A stretch of DNA of 64,000 nucleotides, from the NCBI RefSeq assembly GCF_000306945.1, contig NC_018518.1, positions 992,001-1,056,000 of the forward strand. Reading direction: 5' to 3'. A program made the position numbers and the translations under genes. Under the pieces are notes generated by a model that was not told the origin of the DNA, did no database searches, and saw only the letters and a program-made list of their open reading frames with translations. Position 1 is the stretch's first letter. The number at the start of each line of letters is the position of its first letter. The stretch comes from Bordetella pertussis 18323 (GTDB lineage: Bacteria; Pseudomonadota; Gammaproteobacteria; Burkholderiales; Burkholderiaceae_B). This document shows positions 1 to 9,910 of this stretch, piece by piece.

Positions 1-2
1 GC

Positions 3-161
3 TTGCCCGCGCCGGTCGATGCCGAGCTGATCAGCGCGCTGGATGGCGCGATGCGCGCCGCGCTGCCGCTGGAGCGCCTGGAGGCCAAGCGCGGCTGGCG
101 CGATCGCGCCATCGCCGGCGTACGGGTGGCGCTACACGATTACACAGGGGAAAAACCATGA
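3..161 (+). CDS. 3' end of an unidentified gene (partial at window edge)
   Basis: A reading frame is open from the left edge of the window and ends at TGA 159-161, encoding a 52-residue C-terminal tail with alternating charged and hydrophobic residues and no motif I recognise. The TGA overlaps the dctQ start (ATGA), so this is the upstream partner in the TRAP transporter operon. Function cannot be assigned from this fragment. Translational coupling makes it likely to be a real gene, probably an enzyme for the transported substrate. Confidence 0.6.
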   Translation: MPAPVDAELISALDGAMRAALPLERLEAKRGWRDRAIAGVRVALHDYTGEKP

Positions 162-682
162 AATTGATCAGGGCCGTCGATGGCCTGAATCGCCTGGCGT
201 GCTGGCTGATGGCCGGACTGATGCTGGGCATGACATTGTGCACGCTGTGGCAGGTGTCGGTGCGCTTCCTGCTTACCGGGCTGGGCTGGAACGTGGCCGC
301 GCCGTGGAGCGAAGAGGTATCGCGCTACCTGATGATCTGGATCATCTTTCTCGGCGCCGGCGTGGCCTGCCGCAAGGCGCAGCTGATCGCGCTGGAGCTG
401 GTGGTGACGCTGCTGCCCGCGCCGCTGGGGCGCGCGCTGCGCTTTGCCGCGCTGCTGGGCTGCCTGGTGTTCTTCACGCTGATGATCTACCTGGGCCTGG
501 AGTTCATGGAGTTCGGCGCGATCGAGACCAGCCCGGTGCTGTCCATGCCCAAGACCTGGATCTACCTGGCCATGCCGGTGGGTTTCGGACTGATGTTCCT
601 CAACACCGCGACGCTGATCGCCGAATGCCTGCTGCAAGGCATCGACATCCGCCACGCCAGCCAGCAAGAAGCCCAGGAGTAA
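158..682 (+). CDS. dctQ: TRAP transporter small permease (DctQ family)
   Basis: Inner-membrane small subunit of a tripartite ATP-independent periplasmic (TRAP) carboxylate-type transporter, 174 aa, the usual family size. Four hydrophobic segments are visible (about residues 12-32, 48-68, 88-108, 128-150), separated by short charged loops, including a conserved-looking WSEE(V)SRY stretch after helix 1-2 that is typical of DctQ. The start ATG overlaps the stop of the upstream gene. dctM follows after 2 bases and dctP after that, giving a complete Q-M-P set. The substrate is not deducible from this subunit. Confidence 0.9.
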   Translation: MKLIRAVDGLNRLACWLMAGLMLGMTLCTLWQVSVRFLLTGLGWNVAAPWSEEVSRYLMIWIIFLGAGVACRKAQLIALELVVTLLPAPLGRALRFAALLGCLVFFTLMIYLGLEFMEFGAIETSPVLSMPKTWIYLAMPVGFGLMFLNTATLIAECLLQGIDIRHASQQEAQE

Positions 683-684
683 TC

Positions 685-1953
685 ATGCTTTCAGCCGTTG
701 TTCTGCTGTTGCTGCTGTTCGCCGCCAGCATCCCCGTGGCCCTGAGCCTGGGCATCGCGCCGCTGCCGGCGCTGCTGGCGCGCGACGTGCCGTTGCTGGC
801 CGTGCCCCAGACCATGTTCGAGTCGATGGACTCGTTCGCGCTGATGGCCGTGCCGTTCTTCGTGCTGGCCGGGCGCCTGATGCAGACCGGCGGCATCGCC
901 GGGCGGCTGATGGACCTGGGCCTGGCGCTGATCGGCTGGGTCAAGGGCGGCCTGGGCGGCGCCGCGGTGCTGACCACCATGTTCTTCTCGACTATCTGCG
1001 GCTCGTCCTCGGCCACCACCGCGGCCATCGGCTCGGTGATGATTCCCGAGATGGAGCGGCGCGGCTATCCGCGTCCGTTCGCCGCGTCGGTGGTGGCCTC
1101 CAGCGGCGAGCTGGGCGTGATCCTGCCGCCGTCGGTGCCGATGATCATCTACGCCATGCTGACCGGCACGTCGGTGGCGCAGATGTTCGTGGCCGGCATC
1201 CTGCCCGGCCTGCTGATCGGCCTGTCGCTGATCATCACCATTCTCATCATGTCGCGCCTGGGCGATTACGGCGGTTCGCAGCGCGTGAGCGTGGGCGAAT
1301 GGGCGCTCAACGTCTGGCGCGCGCTGCGCCGGGCCAGCCTGTCGCTGCTGATGCCGGTGATCATCCTGGGCGGCATCTACGGCGGGCTGTTCACCGCCAC
1401 CGAGGCCGCGGTCGTGGCGGTGGCCTATACCTTCGTGGTCAGCGTGTTCATCTACCGCGAAATCAAGTGGAAGGACCTGCCCGAGATCTTCTGGTCGTCG
1501 GCGGTGACCTCCGGCATCGTCCTGTTGATCGTGGGCTTCGCGTCGGTGTTCGCCTATGTGCTGTCGCTCTACCAGGCGCCGCAGCAGGTGGCCGCGCTGT
1601 TGCTGGGCGTGTCCGACAACCCGCTGGTGTTCCTGCTGCTGGTCAACATCGCGCTGCTGGTGGTGGGCCTGTTCATGGAGACCTTCGCGGCGATCCTGAT
1701 CCTGGCCCCGGTGCTGGCGCCGGTGGCCGTCAGCCTGGGCATCGACCCGGTGCATTTCGGGCTGATCGTGATCGTCAACCTGGCGGTGGGCATGGTCACG
1801 CCGCCGGTCGGGGTGAACCTGTTCCTGGTATGCGGCATAGCCCGCGTGTCGATGGAGCGCCTGATGCGCCCGCTGTCGGTATTCCTGGGCGTGCTGCTGC
1901 TGGACCTGATCATCATTACCTACGGGCCGGTGCTGTACGCCCGCTTTTTCTGA
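685..1953 (+). CDS. dctM: TRAP transporter large permease (DctM family)
   Basis: Large membrane subunit (422 aa) of the TRAP transporter that carries out Na+-coupled substrate translocation. The sequence is hydrophobic throughout, with about 11-12 predicted helices. DctM hallmarks include the SGSSSATTAAIG-like stretch near residues 108-119 (here CGSSSATTAAIG) and the C-terminal TPPVGVNLF motif. ATG 685 starts 2 bases after the dctQ stop, with a GGAG-type ribosome binding site inside the end of dctQ. The frame is also open upstream through dctQ, but that extension is a shadow frame. Confidence 0.95.
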   Translation: MLSAVVLLLLLFAASIPVALSLGIAPLPALLARDVPLLAVPQTMFESMDSFALMAVPFFVLAGRLMQTGGIAGRLMDLGLALIGWVKGGLGGAAVLTTMFFSTICGSSSATTAAIGSVMIPEMERRGYPRPFAASVVASSGELGVILPPSVPMIIYAMLTGTSVAQMFVAGILPGLLIGLSLIITILIMSRLGDYGGSQRVSVGEWALNVWRALRRASLSLLMPVIILGGIYGGLFTATEAAVVAVAYTFVVSVFIYREIKWKDLPEIFWSSAVTSGIVLLIVGFASVFAYVLSLYQAPQQVAALLLGVSDNPLVFLLLVNIALLVVGLFMETFAAILILAPVLAPVAVSLGIDPVHFGLIVIVNLAVGMVTPPVGVNLFLVCGIARVSMERLMRPLSVFLGVLLLDLIIITYGPVLYARFF

Positions 1954-1981
1954 ACCCTGTCACTTCCCAAGGAAGCGCAAC

Positions 1982-2965
1982 ATGAACGTCGTGAAATCCC
2001 TGTTTGCCGCGCTCGCACTGGCCGGCGCCTCGTTCGGCGCCAGCGCCGAGCCCATCCAGATCAATATCGGCCACGCGCTGGGCGACACCAGCTCGTACCA
2101 GGTGGCCGGCCTGCATTTCGCCGAGCTGATGAAGCAGAAGGTGGGCGACAAGGTCAAGGTCACCCTGTATCCGTCCGGCGGATTGGGCGGCGAGCTCAAG
2201 CTGGTGCAGGGCGCGCGCACCGGCGTGGTCGATGCGATGATCATCGCCCAGGCCTCGCTGGAGAACACGGTGCGCGAATACCGCGTCCTGTCGCTGCCGT
2301 ACCTGTTCACCGACTACGAAGAGGCCAACCGCATCATGCAGGGCCCGGTTGGCGATCGCCTGCTGGACGTGCTGCCCAAGTACAACATGGTCGGGCTGGG
2401 CTGGGGCGCGGTGTATGCGCGCAGCCTGGCGTCGATGAAGCCGGTTCCCGACCTGGCGGCGATGAAGGGCCTGAAGGTGCGGGTCATCCAGTCGCCGGGC
2501 TTCGTCGAGGCCTATCGCGCCCTCGGTTCGCAGCCCACGCCGACCGCCTACGCCGAACTGTTCCTCAGCCTGCAGAACGGCGTGGTCGACGCCGCCGAAC
2601 TGAGCCCCGACCAGACCGTGGCCGATGGCTTTGCCGAAGTGATCAAGTATTACTCGGTGACCGCCGCCCACCAGCTGCCCAGCCTGTTCATCATCTCCAA
2701 GGCCAAGTTCGACCGCCTGCCCGAGGACGTGCGCAAGGCTGTCGAGGAAGCGGGCCGTGAATCCATGCAGGTGGCGGTGAAGTTCCAGGACCAGAAGCTG
2801 GCCGAGGCGTTCGACGTGCTCAAGCAGCGCGGCGTGCAGGTGCAGTACCCCGACCAGGCGCCGCTGCGCGAGGCGGCCCGTGGCGCGTGGGATCAGATCG
2901 CCAAGGCGGCGCCGGGCGGCGAGCAGTTCCTGGTAGAGATCGAAGCGGCCCGCGCGGCCAAGTGA
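1982..2965 (+). CDS. dctP: TRAP transporter periplasmic substrate-binding protein (DctP family)
   Basis: Periplasmic solute-binding component, 327 aa. An N-terminal Sec signal peptide (basic start, hydrophobic core, ASA/E cleavage near residue 22) is followed by the DctP fold. The region KGLKVRV...[22 protein letters not shown] (about residues 165-205) contains the family's substrate-carboxylate-binding arginine and the signature around the hinge. It follows dctM by 28 bases and a GGAAG ribosome site. The ligand is probably an organic acid. The downstream nadX, hydrolase and SDR genes hint at a small catabolic module, but the exact substrate is not readable. Confidence 0.93.
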   Translation: MNVVKSLFAALALAGASFGASAEPIQINIGHALGDTSSYQVAGLHFAELMKQKVGDKVKVTLYPSGGLGGELKLVQGARTGVVDAMIIAQASLENTVREYRVLSLPYLFTDYEEANRIMQGPVGDRLLDVLPKYNMVGLGWGAVYARSLASMKPVPDLAAMKGLKVRVIQSPGFVEAYRALGSQPTPTAYAELFLSLQNGVVDAAELSPDQTVADGFAEVIKYYSVTAAHQLPSLFIISKAKFDRLPEDVRKAVEEAGRESMQVAVKFQDQKLAEAFDVLKQRGVQVQYPDQAPLREAARGAWDQIAKAAPGGEQFLVEIEAARAAK

Positions 2966-2976
2966 TCCGGCAGCGC

Positions 2977-3771
2977 ATGACGGATTTCACCGTGATCCTG
3001 CCCGACGGCGCGCGCCTGGCGGCGCGCGAGACGGGCGCGGGCGAGGCCGTGCTGCTGGTCAGCGGGCTGGGCGGCACGGGCGCCTTCTGGACGCCCGTGG
3101 CGGCCGGCCTGCAAGGGCGGCGCTGCGTGGTGTTCGACCAGCGCGGCGTGGCCGGCTCCACGCGCGGCGATGCCGCGGTGGACATCGCCCGGCTGGCCGC
3201 CGACGCCTGGGCCGTGCTGGATGCGCGCGGCATCGAACGCGCCCATCTGGTGGGGCATTCGACCGGCGGCTGCATCGTGCAGGAGATGGCCCTGTCGGCG
3301 CCCGCGCGGGCGGCCAGCCTGGTGCTGGGCGGCACCTGGGGCGGGCGCAACGCCTATATGCAGTCGCTGTTCGCCATGCGGGCCGCGCTGCTGGCGGCGT
3401 CGCCGGCGCTGTACGAGCAGGCGGGCGCCTATCTGTCGTATCCGGCCGCCTGGTTGCTGGCGCATCCCGAAGCCGTGCCGGCGGCGGCAGCGCCGTGGCC
3501 GGCGCAGCGGGTCGCCGTGGTGCGCGAGCGCATCGCCGCCTTGCTGGCGTACGATCGCCTGGACGATCTGCCGGGGCTGGACGCGCCCGCGCTGGTGCTG
3601 GGCGCGCGCGACGACCAGATCGTGCCGTTCGCGCTGCAGCAGCAGCTGGCGCGCGTGCTGCCGGGGGCGCAATTGCGCCCGCTGGAGCATGGCGGCCATT
3701 TCTTTCCCATTGTGCGCGGCGCCGATTACGTCGCCGCGCTGCTCGATTGGTTTGGACATCATTCCCTATGA
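2977..3771 (+). CDS. alpha/beta hydrolase
   Basis: Cytoplasmic alpha/beta-hydrolase fold enzyme, 264 aa. Visible features are the oxyanion region VSGLGG (about residue 30), the nucleophile elbow GHSTGG (Ser about residue 92), the acid loop [10 protein letters not shown] and the catalytic histidine in EHGGHFFPI near the C terminus. Size and motifs resemble 3-oxoadipate enol-lactonase-like hydrolases, but the substrate is not determined. ATG 2977 is chosen because it lies just after the dctP stop and the first strand begins there. The stop overlaps the nadX start (ATGA), so the two are coupled. Confidence 0.88.
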   Translation: MTDFTVILPDGARLAARETGAGEAVLLVSGLGGTGAFWTPVAAGLQGRRCVVFDQRGVAGSTRGDAAVDIARLAADAWAVLDARGIERAHLVGHSTGGCIVQEMALSAPARAASLVLGGTWGGRNAYMQSLFAMRAALLAASPALYEQAGAYLSYPAAWLLAHPEAVPAAAAPWPAQRVAVVRERIAALLAYDRLDDLPGLDAPALVLGARDDQIVPFALQQQLARVLPGAQLRPLEHGGHFFPIVRGADYVAALLDWFGHHSL

Positions 3772-4571
3772 CGCATCGCATTGCATTCATCGGCCTGGGC
3801 GCCATCGCCTCGGACGTGGCCGCCGGCCTGCTGGCCGACGCCGCGCAGCCGTGCCAGCTGGCCGCGCTGACGCGCAACGCGGCGGACCTGCCGCCCGCGC
3901 TGGCCGGGCGCGTCGCCTTGCTCGACGGCTTGCCCGGCCTGCTGGCCTGGCGTCCCGACCTGGTGGTCGAGGCGGCCGGCCAGCAGGCGATTGCCGAGCA
4001 CGCCGAGGGCTGCCTGACGGCCGGCCTGGACATGATCATCTGCTCGGCCGGCGCGCTGGCCGATGACGCCCTGCGCGCACGCCTCATCGCCGCGGCCGAG
4101 GCCGGCGGCGCCCGGATCCGCGTGCCGGCCGGGGCGATCGCCGGTCTGGACTACCTGCAGGCCGTGGCGGGCCGCGACGACGCCGAAGTGGTGTACGAAT
4201 CGCGCAAACCCGTGGCGGCCTGGCGCGCCGAACTGCCCGGCATGGGGATAGACCCGGATACGCTGGCCGAAAGCCGCACGCTGTTCAGCGGACCGGCGCG
4301 CGAGGCGGCGCTGCGCTTTCCCAAGAATCTGAACGTGGCGGCCACGCTGGCGCTGGCCGGCATCGGCATGACGCGCACGCGCGTGGAGGTGGTGGTCGAT
4401 CCGCAGGCGCGCGGCAACCAGCACCGCATCCAGGTGCGCAGCCCGTTGGGCGAGATGCAGATCGAGCTGGTCAACGCGCCGTCGCCGGCCAATCCCAAGA
4501 CTTCATGGCTGGTGGCGCAAAGCGTGCTGGCCACGATCCGCCGCCATCTGGCGCGCTTTACCATCGGCTGA
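3768..4571 (+). CDS. nadX: L-aspartate dehydrogenase (NadX family)
   Basis: NAD(P)-dependent L-aspartate dehydrogenase (267 aa), converting L-aspartate to iminoaspartate/oxaloacetate plus ammonia. The N terminus has the Rossmann pattern [15 protein letters not shown]. The C-terminal catalytic domain carries the family stretches [31 protein letters not shown] and NPKTS in the usual order. In some bacteria NadX feeds NAD synthesis, but here it sits inside a TRAP transporter/hydrolase/SDR operon, so a catabolic role on an amino-dicarboxylate is equally possible. That it could supply iminoaspartate is notable in an organism regarded as a nicotinate auxotroph. Confidence 0.92.
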   Translation: MTHRIAFIGLGAIASDVAAGLLADAAQPCQLAALTRNAADLPPALAGRVALLDGLPGLLAWRPDLVVEAAGQQAIAEHAEGCLTAGLDMIICSAGALADDALRARLIAAAEAGGARIRVPAGAIAGLDYLQAVAGRDDAEVVYESRKPVAAWRAELPGMGIDPDTLAESRTLFSGPAREAALRFPKNLNVAATLALAGIGMTRTRVEVVVDPQARGNQHRIQVRSPLGEMQIELVNAPSPANPKTSWLVAQSVLATIRRHLARFTIG

Positions 4572-4585
4572 GCCGGGAGCAGGAC

Positions 4586-5353
4586 ATGACGCAACGCTTA
4601 TCCGGCAGGATCGCCATCGTGACCGGCGCGGGCTCGGGAATCGGCGAGGCCACGGCCCGCCTGATGGCGCGCGAGGGCGCGGTCGTGGTGGTGGCCGACA
4701 AGGCCATCGAAGCGGCCGAGCGCGTCGCGCAGGCCATCGTGGCCGAGGGCGGACGCGCCGAGGCGCGCCAGGCCGACGTGGGCGAGGCGCAATCGGTGCG
4801 CGCCCTGGTCGACGCCGTGGCGGCGCGCTGGGAGCGCATCGACGTGCTGGTCAACAATGCCGGCTACGGTATCGCCGCCACCGTGGTCGATACCGACGAG
4901 GCCGACTGGTCGGCGCTGATGCGCGTCAACGTCGACGGCGTGTTCCTGGGCTGCAAGTACGTCATCCCGATCATGCAGCGCCAGGGGGCCGGCGTGATCG
5001 TCAATACGGCGTCGGCGGGCGCGCTGGTGGGCTTGCGCCAGCGCGCCGCGTATTGCGCCTCCAAGGGCGCGGTGGCGGCGCTGACGCGCGCCATGGCGCT
5101 GGACCACGCCACCGAGGGGATCCGCATCAACTGCGTGGCGCCGGGCACGATCGAGTCGCCGTACTTCCGCGAGATCTACGCGCGCAGCGACGATCCCGAA
5201 GCCTTGCGCGCCAGCCTGGCGGCGCGCCAGCCCATGAACCGCCTCGGCCAGCCCGAGGAAGTGGCGCGCGCCATCGTTTTCCTGGCCAGCGACGACGCCT
5301 CGTTCGCCACCGGCAGCACGCTGGTGCTCGACGGCGGCCTGACGGCGGCGTAG
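4586..5353 (+). CDS. SDR-family NAD(P)-dependent oxidoreductase
   Basis: Classical short-chain dehydrogenase/reductase, 255 aa. The cofactor motif TGAGSGIG is at residues about 12-19, the structural NNAG motif near residue 91, the catalytic Ser in NTASAG and the YCASK catalytic Tyr/Lys pair near residue 157. The C-terminal TGSTLVLDGG is typical of the FabG-like subgroup. It starts 14 bases after nadX and is preceded by GGGAGC, so it is probably in the same transcript. The substrate is unknown; a beta-keto or secondary-alcohol substrate is likely. Confidence 0.9.
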   Translation: MTQRLSGRIAIVTGAGSGIGEATARLMAREGAVVVVADKAIEAAERVAQAIVAEGGRAEARQADVGEAQSVRALVDAVAARWERIDVLVNNAGYGIAATVVDTDEADWSALMRVNVDGVFLGCKYVIPIMQRQGAGVIVNTASAGALVGLRQRAAYCASKGAVAALTRAMALDHATEGIRINCVAPGTIESPYFREIYARSDDPEALRASLAARQPMNRLGQPEEVARAIVFLASDDASFATGSTLVLDGGLTAA

Positions 5354-5440
5354 CCGAGCGCGCGCAACAGGCCCTAGAATGCACTGTTTGCCGTGGCGCG
5401 GCGGGCCGCCCGGCATGACATCGGAGGAGGCAAGGACACG

Positions 5441-6079
5441 GTGAAGGCAACCCCGGCTCAGGTTCCCATGAAAGAGCGCATCAAGGAAGTCGCCACCGAT
5501 ATGCTGATCGCACACGGCAGCTCGGGCTTTCGGTTTCAGCAGATCGCCCAGGCGCTCGACTGCACGCGCGGCAATATCCACTATCACTACCGGCACAAGC
5601 ACGAGTTGGTGGAAGACGTCACGATCGAGTATTGCCAGCGTACGATCGGCCATTTCGACCAGATCTGGCTGTCGGACTCCACGCTATCGCAGAAGATCCA
5701 GCTCAGCATGCAGTTCAACGAGATGCGCTATCTCAAGCGCAACCCGCAGGGCGACACCAGCCATCCCTGGAGCCTGATCGCCCGCATGCGCCTGGAAAGC
5801 GCGCTGATCACGCCGGCGGCGCGCGAGGCGCTGGCGCGCTATTCGCACGAGCTGCAGCGCAGCGTGGTGGCGGGGGTGCGCCGCGCGGTCGAAAAGGGCG
5901 AGTTGCGGCCCGATACCCCGGTGGAAATGGTGGCCCTGCCCATCATCGAGATGGCCAACAGCGCCGATCCGATCACCCGCGACGCGGGCCGTTTCGACCG
6001 TTTGCGCCAGATGTACCAGGCCGTCGACCGGCTGATCCACGACGCCTACGGGATGGCGGGGCACAGGCCGGCGCCTTGA
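5441..6079 (+). CDS. TetR/AcrR-family transcriptional regulator
   Basis: 212-aa TetR-type repressor. The N-terminal HTH covers residues about 12-58 with the pattern ...GSSGFRFQQIAQALDCTRGNIHYHYRHKHEL..., a clear TetR recognition helix. The C-terminal ligand domain is helical and not assignable. GTG 5441 is preferred because GGAGGAGG lies 10 bases upstream; an ATG at 5471 is the alternative. It follows the SDR gene in the same direction and is a candidate regulator of the TRAP/nadX operon. Confidence 0.87.
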   Translation: MKATPAQVPMKERIKEVATDMLIAHGSSGFRFQQIAQALDCTRGNIHYHYRHKHELVEDVTIEYCQRTIGHFDQIWLSDSTLSQKIQLSMQFNEMRYLKRNPQGDTSHPWSLIARMRLESALITPAAREALARYSHELQRSVVAGVRRAVEKGELRPDTPVEMVALPIIEMANSADPITRDAGRFDRLRQMYQAVDRLIHDAYGMAGHRPAP

Positions 6080-6083
6080 GCGC

Positions 6084-7073
6084 CTAGGCCTGGAAGCTGT
6101 CGGGCCGCGCCTGCAGCACGACCGCGCGGTAGGCTTCGAGCAGCAGTTCGGCATGGCGCGTGAGCGGGCGCAGGCGCGAGCGCACGATGCGCGAGCGCAC
6201 CGGCAGCGCCGGCAGGAAGGGCTTGATGACGAAGCCGGTGGCGCCAAAGGGCGCGATGGCGGCCGGCTCGACCAGCCCCACGCCCACGCCGGCGCGGATC
6301 AGGGCCAGCAGGGCCGCCGACGAGGTGACTTCCACCGCCACCGGCATGCGCACGCCGGCCGAGGCGAAGGCCGTCTCCAGCATGGCGCCGAAGTTGGTCT
6401 GCGGCCCGTACGAAAGAAAGGTCTCGTTCCTCAGGTCGTGCGCGGCGACGTGCGGCAGGCCGGCATAGCGGTGGCCGGCCGGCGCCACGCACACCACATG
6501 CTGCAGGCCCAGGTCTTCATTGAGCGTGGACACCGACGGGGTGATGTCGTGCACCAGGCCGAAATCGGCCTGGCCGCTCTGCACGCGGTCGACGATGGGC
6601 TGGTTGGCCAGGATCTCGACCGTGACCGTGATGCCCTGGTAGCGCTCGCGCAGCCGCTTGATGGCCTGCGGCAGGAAGGTCGTGGCCTGCGTCGGGATGG
6701 CGGCCACGTTGACATGGCCCGTGTCCGGGTCGGCCAGGCTGTTGATCTGGCGCTGCACCACCCCGTAGGCGCCGTAGAGCTGCTCGACGCTGTCCTGCAG
6801 GCCTTGCGCGTGCGGCGTGGGCACCAGCCGCTGGTGCTGGCGCTCGAACAGGCGCAGCCCGGTGTCGTCCTCGAGCTGGCGCAGCATCTTGCTGGCGGCC
6901 GATTGCGTCATGCCCATCAGCCGGGCCGCGCGCGACACCGAGCTGGTGATCATGATCGCATGGAATACGCCCAGTTGCGCAAAGCTGGGCTCGTGCAGCG
7001 CCTTGGGCTTGGCCAGGCCGACGGGTAAGGGTGACATCAGGGGGAGACCTAGGGATAGTACGGACAGGTGCAA
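6084..7073 (-). CDS. LysR-family transcriptional regulator
   Basis: 329-aa LysR-type regulator. The winged HTH at about residues 35-90 has the classic SVSRAARLMGMTQSAASKML pattern, followed by LRLFERQ. The C-terminal half is the periplasmic-binding-like effector domain. It is convergent with the TetR gene (stops 5 bases apart) and divergent from the ABC importer operon starting at 7149, so it most likely controls that operon. The ATG at 7073 is used; a second in-frame ATG at 7037 would remove 12 residues without touching the HTH. Confidence 0.9.
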   Translation of the reverse strand: MHLSVLSLGLPLMSPLPVGLAKPKALHEPSFAQLGVFHAIMITSSVSRAARLMGMTQSAASKMLRQLEDDTGLRLFERQHQRLVPTPHAQGLQDSVEQLYGAYGVVQRQINSLADPDTGHVNVAAIPTQATTFLPQAIKRLRERYQGITVTVEILANQPIVDRVQSGQADFGLVHDITPSVSTLNEDLGLQHVVCVAPAGHRYAGLPHVAAHDLRNETFLSYGPQTNFGAMLETAFASAGVRMPVAVEVTSSAALLALIRAGVGVGLVEPAAIAPFGATGFVIKPFLPALPVRSRIVRSRLRPLTRHAELLLEAYRAVVLQARPDSFQA

Positions 7074-7148
7074 AACTCATATATTGCATGAAGCCGGCCC
7101 GGTGATCACTATGGTTTTTCCCCAAGTTCCCATGCGAGGACGCATACC
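7074..7148. promoter_or_regulatory. Divergent LysR/ABC-operon control region
   Basis: A 75-bp divergent intergenic region between the LysR gene and the substrate-binding protein gene. It contains an AT-rich stretch around CATATATTGCATG (7078-7090), where a LysR-type operator and promoter elements are expected. No exact T-N11-A dyad is assigned. Confidence 0.4.
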
Positions 7149-8273
7149 ATGAAGATGTCTGTACCGCAGGATGGCTGGCTGGCCGACGCCGCCGAACTGG
7201 CGCTGCAATCTCCCGGACTGACGTCGGCGCGCCGACGCCAGCTGTTGGGCATGCTGGGCGCGGCAGGCCTGGCGTCGCTGGCGCCCATGCGGCCCGCCGC
7301 GGCCGCCGCCGACCGCATCGTCGTGTACAACTGGGGCGGCGACGCCATCAAGAACCAGCCGCTGGTGTGGGGCAAGCCGTACGAGAAGGCCACCGGCACC
7401 AAGGTCGAGTTCGACGGCACGGGGCCGTCGTTCGGCAAGATCCGCACCATGGTCGAGTCCCGGAACGTGGCGTGGGACGTGTGCGACGCCAACCTGGCCG
7501 CGGGCCACTCGCTGGGCAAGCGCGGCTACCTGGAGCCCATCGACTACAGCGTGGTCGACCGCAACAAGGTGCGCCCGGGCTTCAGCAGCGAATTCGGCGT
7601 CTCGCATTTCATCTACAGCTTTGTGCTGACCTACGACAAGAAGGCCTTTGGCGACCGGCCGCCGCGCACCTGGGCCGACTTCTGGAACACCAAGGACTTC
7701 CCCGGCACGCGCATCCTGCCCGACCGGGTGCTGGCCACGCTGGAAGCGGCCCTGATGGCCGACGGCGTGCCGGCCGATGCGTCCCAGCTGTATCCCATCG
7801 ACGAGCGGCGCGCGCTGGACAAGATCGCTGCCATCAAGGACAAGACCATTTTCTGGAAGACCGGCGCCGAGAGCCAGCAGCTGCTGCGCCAGGGCGAGGC
7901 CACTATGGGCCTGGTCTGGCATACGCGCGCCACCGTGATGCGCCGCGAACCGGGGTCGACCATCGATTTCACCTGGAACCAGGGCATCCTGATCCCGGCG
8001 GGGTGGCTGGTGCCCAAGGGCAACCCGGCCGGCCGCAAGGTGTTCGACTTCATCGCGTCGACGCAATCGCCTGAAAGCCAGATCGAACTGCTGCGCCTGA
8101 TGGGCAACGGCCCGGCCAACCCGGCGGCCAACGCCCTGGTGCCGCCCGAGCTGCGCCAGGACAACCCGACCGACGAAGAGAACTTCCGCCAGCAGGTGGT
8201 GGCCAACTACACCTGGCATGGCGATAACCAGGACCGCATCTACAACGAGTACGTCAAGGTGATCACGGGCTGA
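7149..8273 (+). CDS. ABC transporter periplasmic substrate-binding protein (polyamine type)
   Basis: 374-aa extracellular solute-binding protein of the spermidine/putrescine (PotD-like) class. The N-terminal region contains RRRQLLGMLGAAG and a hydrophobic stretch ending ...PAAAAA near residue 54; the twin-arginine start suggests Tat export. The mature part begins DRIVVYNWGGDAIKNQ, a typical PotD-family first strand. It is the first gene of an operon with an amidohydrolase, two permeases and an ATPase. The substrate is unknown; the neighbouring amidohydrolase suggests an amide or N-acylated compound. Confidence 0.88.
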   Translation: MKMSVPQDGWLADAAELALQSPGLTSARRRQLLGMLGAAGLASLAPMRPAAAAADRIVVYNWGGDAIKNQPLVWGKPYEKATGTKVEFDGTGPSFGKIRTMVESRNVAWDVCDANLAAGHSLGKRGYLEPIDYSVVDRNKVRPGFSSEFGVSHFIYSFVLTYDKKAFGDRPPRTWADFWNTKDFPGTRILPDRVLATLEAALMADGVPADASQLYPIDERRALDKIAAIKDKTIFWKTGAESQQLLRQGEATMGLVWHTRATVMRREPGSTIDFTWNQGILIPAGWLVPKGNPAGRKVFDFIASTQSPESQIELLRLMGNGPANPAANALVPPELRQDNPTDEENFRQQVVANYTWHGDNQDRIYNEYVKVITG

Positions 8274-8283
8274 GCAACGCACC

Positions 8284-9908
8284 ATGACGATGTACGCGGA
8301 TTTGGTATTGCATGGCGGCAGCATCGCCACGCTGGACGACAAGCTGGAGCAGGCCCAGGCGGTGGCGATCGCCGCCGGCCGCATCATCGCGGTGGGTTCG
8401 GATGCGCATTGTCTGGCGCTGGCCGGGCCGGGCACGCGCCGCATCGGGCTGGGCGGCGCGTGCGTGATGCCGGGCATCAACGACAGCCATTGCCACCCCG
8501 ACGGGCAGGCGGTCAAGGCCGGGCGCTGGGACGACGTATCGCAGGTGGCGACGCAGCAGGCGCTCTTGGCGCGCATCGCCGATTTCCACCGGCGCATGCC
8601 GGCCGGCGCCTGGTACCTGGGGTTTCGCTTCGACGATACGCACAGCGGCGGCTATCCCGCGCGCCAGGCGCTCGAACAGGCGGCGCCCGGCCGGCCGGTG
8701 TTCCTGTTGCGCCGCGATGCGCAGGTCGGACTGGCCAGCGCGCCGGCCCTGGCCGCGTTGCTGGCCAGCGGCCTGGCGGCGCAGGTGCCGCCGCATTGCC
8801 TGGACGCCGCCACCGGCCTGGCGCGCGGGCGCGGCGTGTTCGCCTTCACGACCCATATCGCCGCCGCCGACAGCCTGGACGACTACCTGGAGGGCTTCCC
8901 GACGCTGTTCGCGGAAATGGGGCGCATGGGCATCACCAGCGTCCACAACGCCCTGACCAGCGCGCTGGCGGTGCAGGCCTACCGCGCGCTGCACGGCGCG
9001 GGCCGCCTGCCGGTGCGCGTGGGCATGATGCTCAACGGCCGCGACCAGCGGCTGGTGGACGAGACGCTGGCGGCCGGGCTGCGCTTTGGCGCGGGCGATG
9101 ACCGGCTGTACCTGCTGGGCGTGGAGTATGGCTCGGACGGCAGCACCAGCGGCCGCACGGCGGCCTATTACCAGCCGTACGTGGGCGAGGAGGGAGGCGA
9201 TGGCCGGCCCGCCAACCGTGGCGACGTGAATTTCTCCGCCGAGGACCTGGCCGCCAAGGTCGGACGCGTGATGGCGGCGGGCCTGCAGGCGGCCGCCACC
9301 GGCAACGGCGACCGCGGCATCGACTTCGCGCTGGATGCCTTCGAGCAGGGCCTGCGCGCCCACCCCGGCGCGGTGCCGCCACGCATCGAGCATTGCTGCT
9401 GCGCGCCGCCGGCCATCCAGCAGCGCATGGCGGCGCTGGGCGTGATCGACTCGTCGGCGGCGGGCTTTGCCTACAACCTGGGCGATGCCTATCTGCGCAA
9501 TCGCCCTGGATGTGGCCGCACCGCGACATGCTGGACCGCGGGGTGCTGGTCTGCGCGCACTCCGACGCGCCGGTGTGCGAGCGCAATCCGTTCCTCGGCA
9601 TGTGGTCCATGGTGACGCGCAAGACCGCGTCGGGCGCCAGCCTGGGTGCCGGGCAGGCCATTACGCCGCTGGAGGCGATGCGCTGCTATACCGCCAATCC
9701 GGCGCGCGCCGAGGGGCAGGCCGCGCGCAAGGGCACGCTCAGTCCCGGCAAGCTGGCCGACCTGATCGTGCTGGACCGCGATCCGTGCGCCGTCGACCCG
9801 GACGAGATCCGCCACACGCAGGTGCTGGCCACCCTGGTGGGCGGCCAGGCCACTTATCGCGCTGCGGGCGCGCCATCCTGGGCGGACGAGCTGCCCATGC
9901 GGGAGTAA
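8284..9908 (+). pseudogene. Amidohydrolase (YtcJ/amidohydrolase-3 type), frameshifted
   Basis: A metal-dependent amidohydrolase of the YtcJ type, normally about 540 aa, split by a frameshift. Frame 1 runs from ATG 8284 with GACVMPGINDSHCHPD (metal-binding HxH after strand 1) through RIEHCCC to about 9510. The protein then continues in another frame with WPHRDMLDRGV, the metal-site SDAPV, and the C-terminal KLADLIVLDRDP to TGA 9908. The shift is at about 9508-9515 and looks like loss of one base in a C/G run (CGCCCTGGATG). Both halves are otherwise collinear with the family, so this was a recently functional gene. It is embedded between the substrate-binding protein and permease genes. Confidence 0.85.
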
Positions 9909-9910
9909 CC

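Noticed and set aside
43..684. N-terminal extension of dctM through dctQ
   Set aside because: The extension is an alternative frame of dctQ; the DctM family starts at 685.
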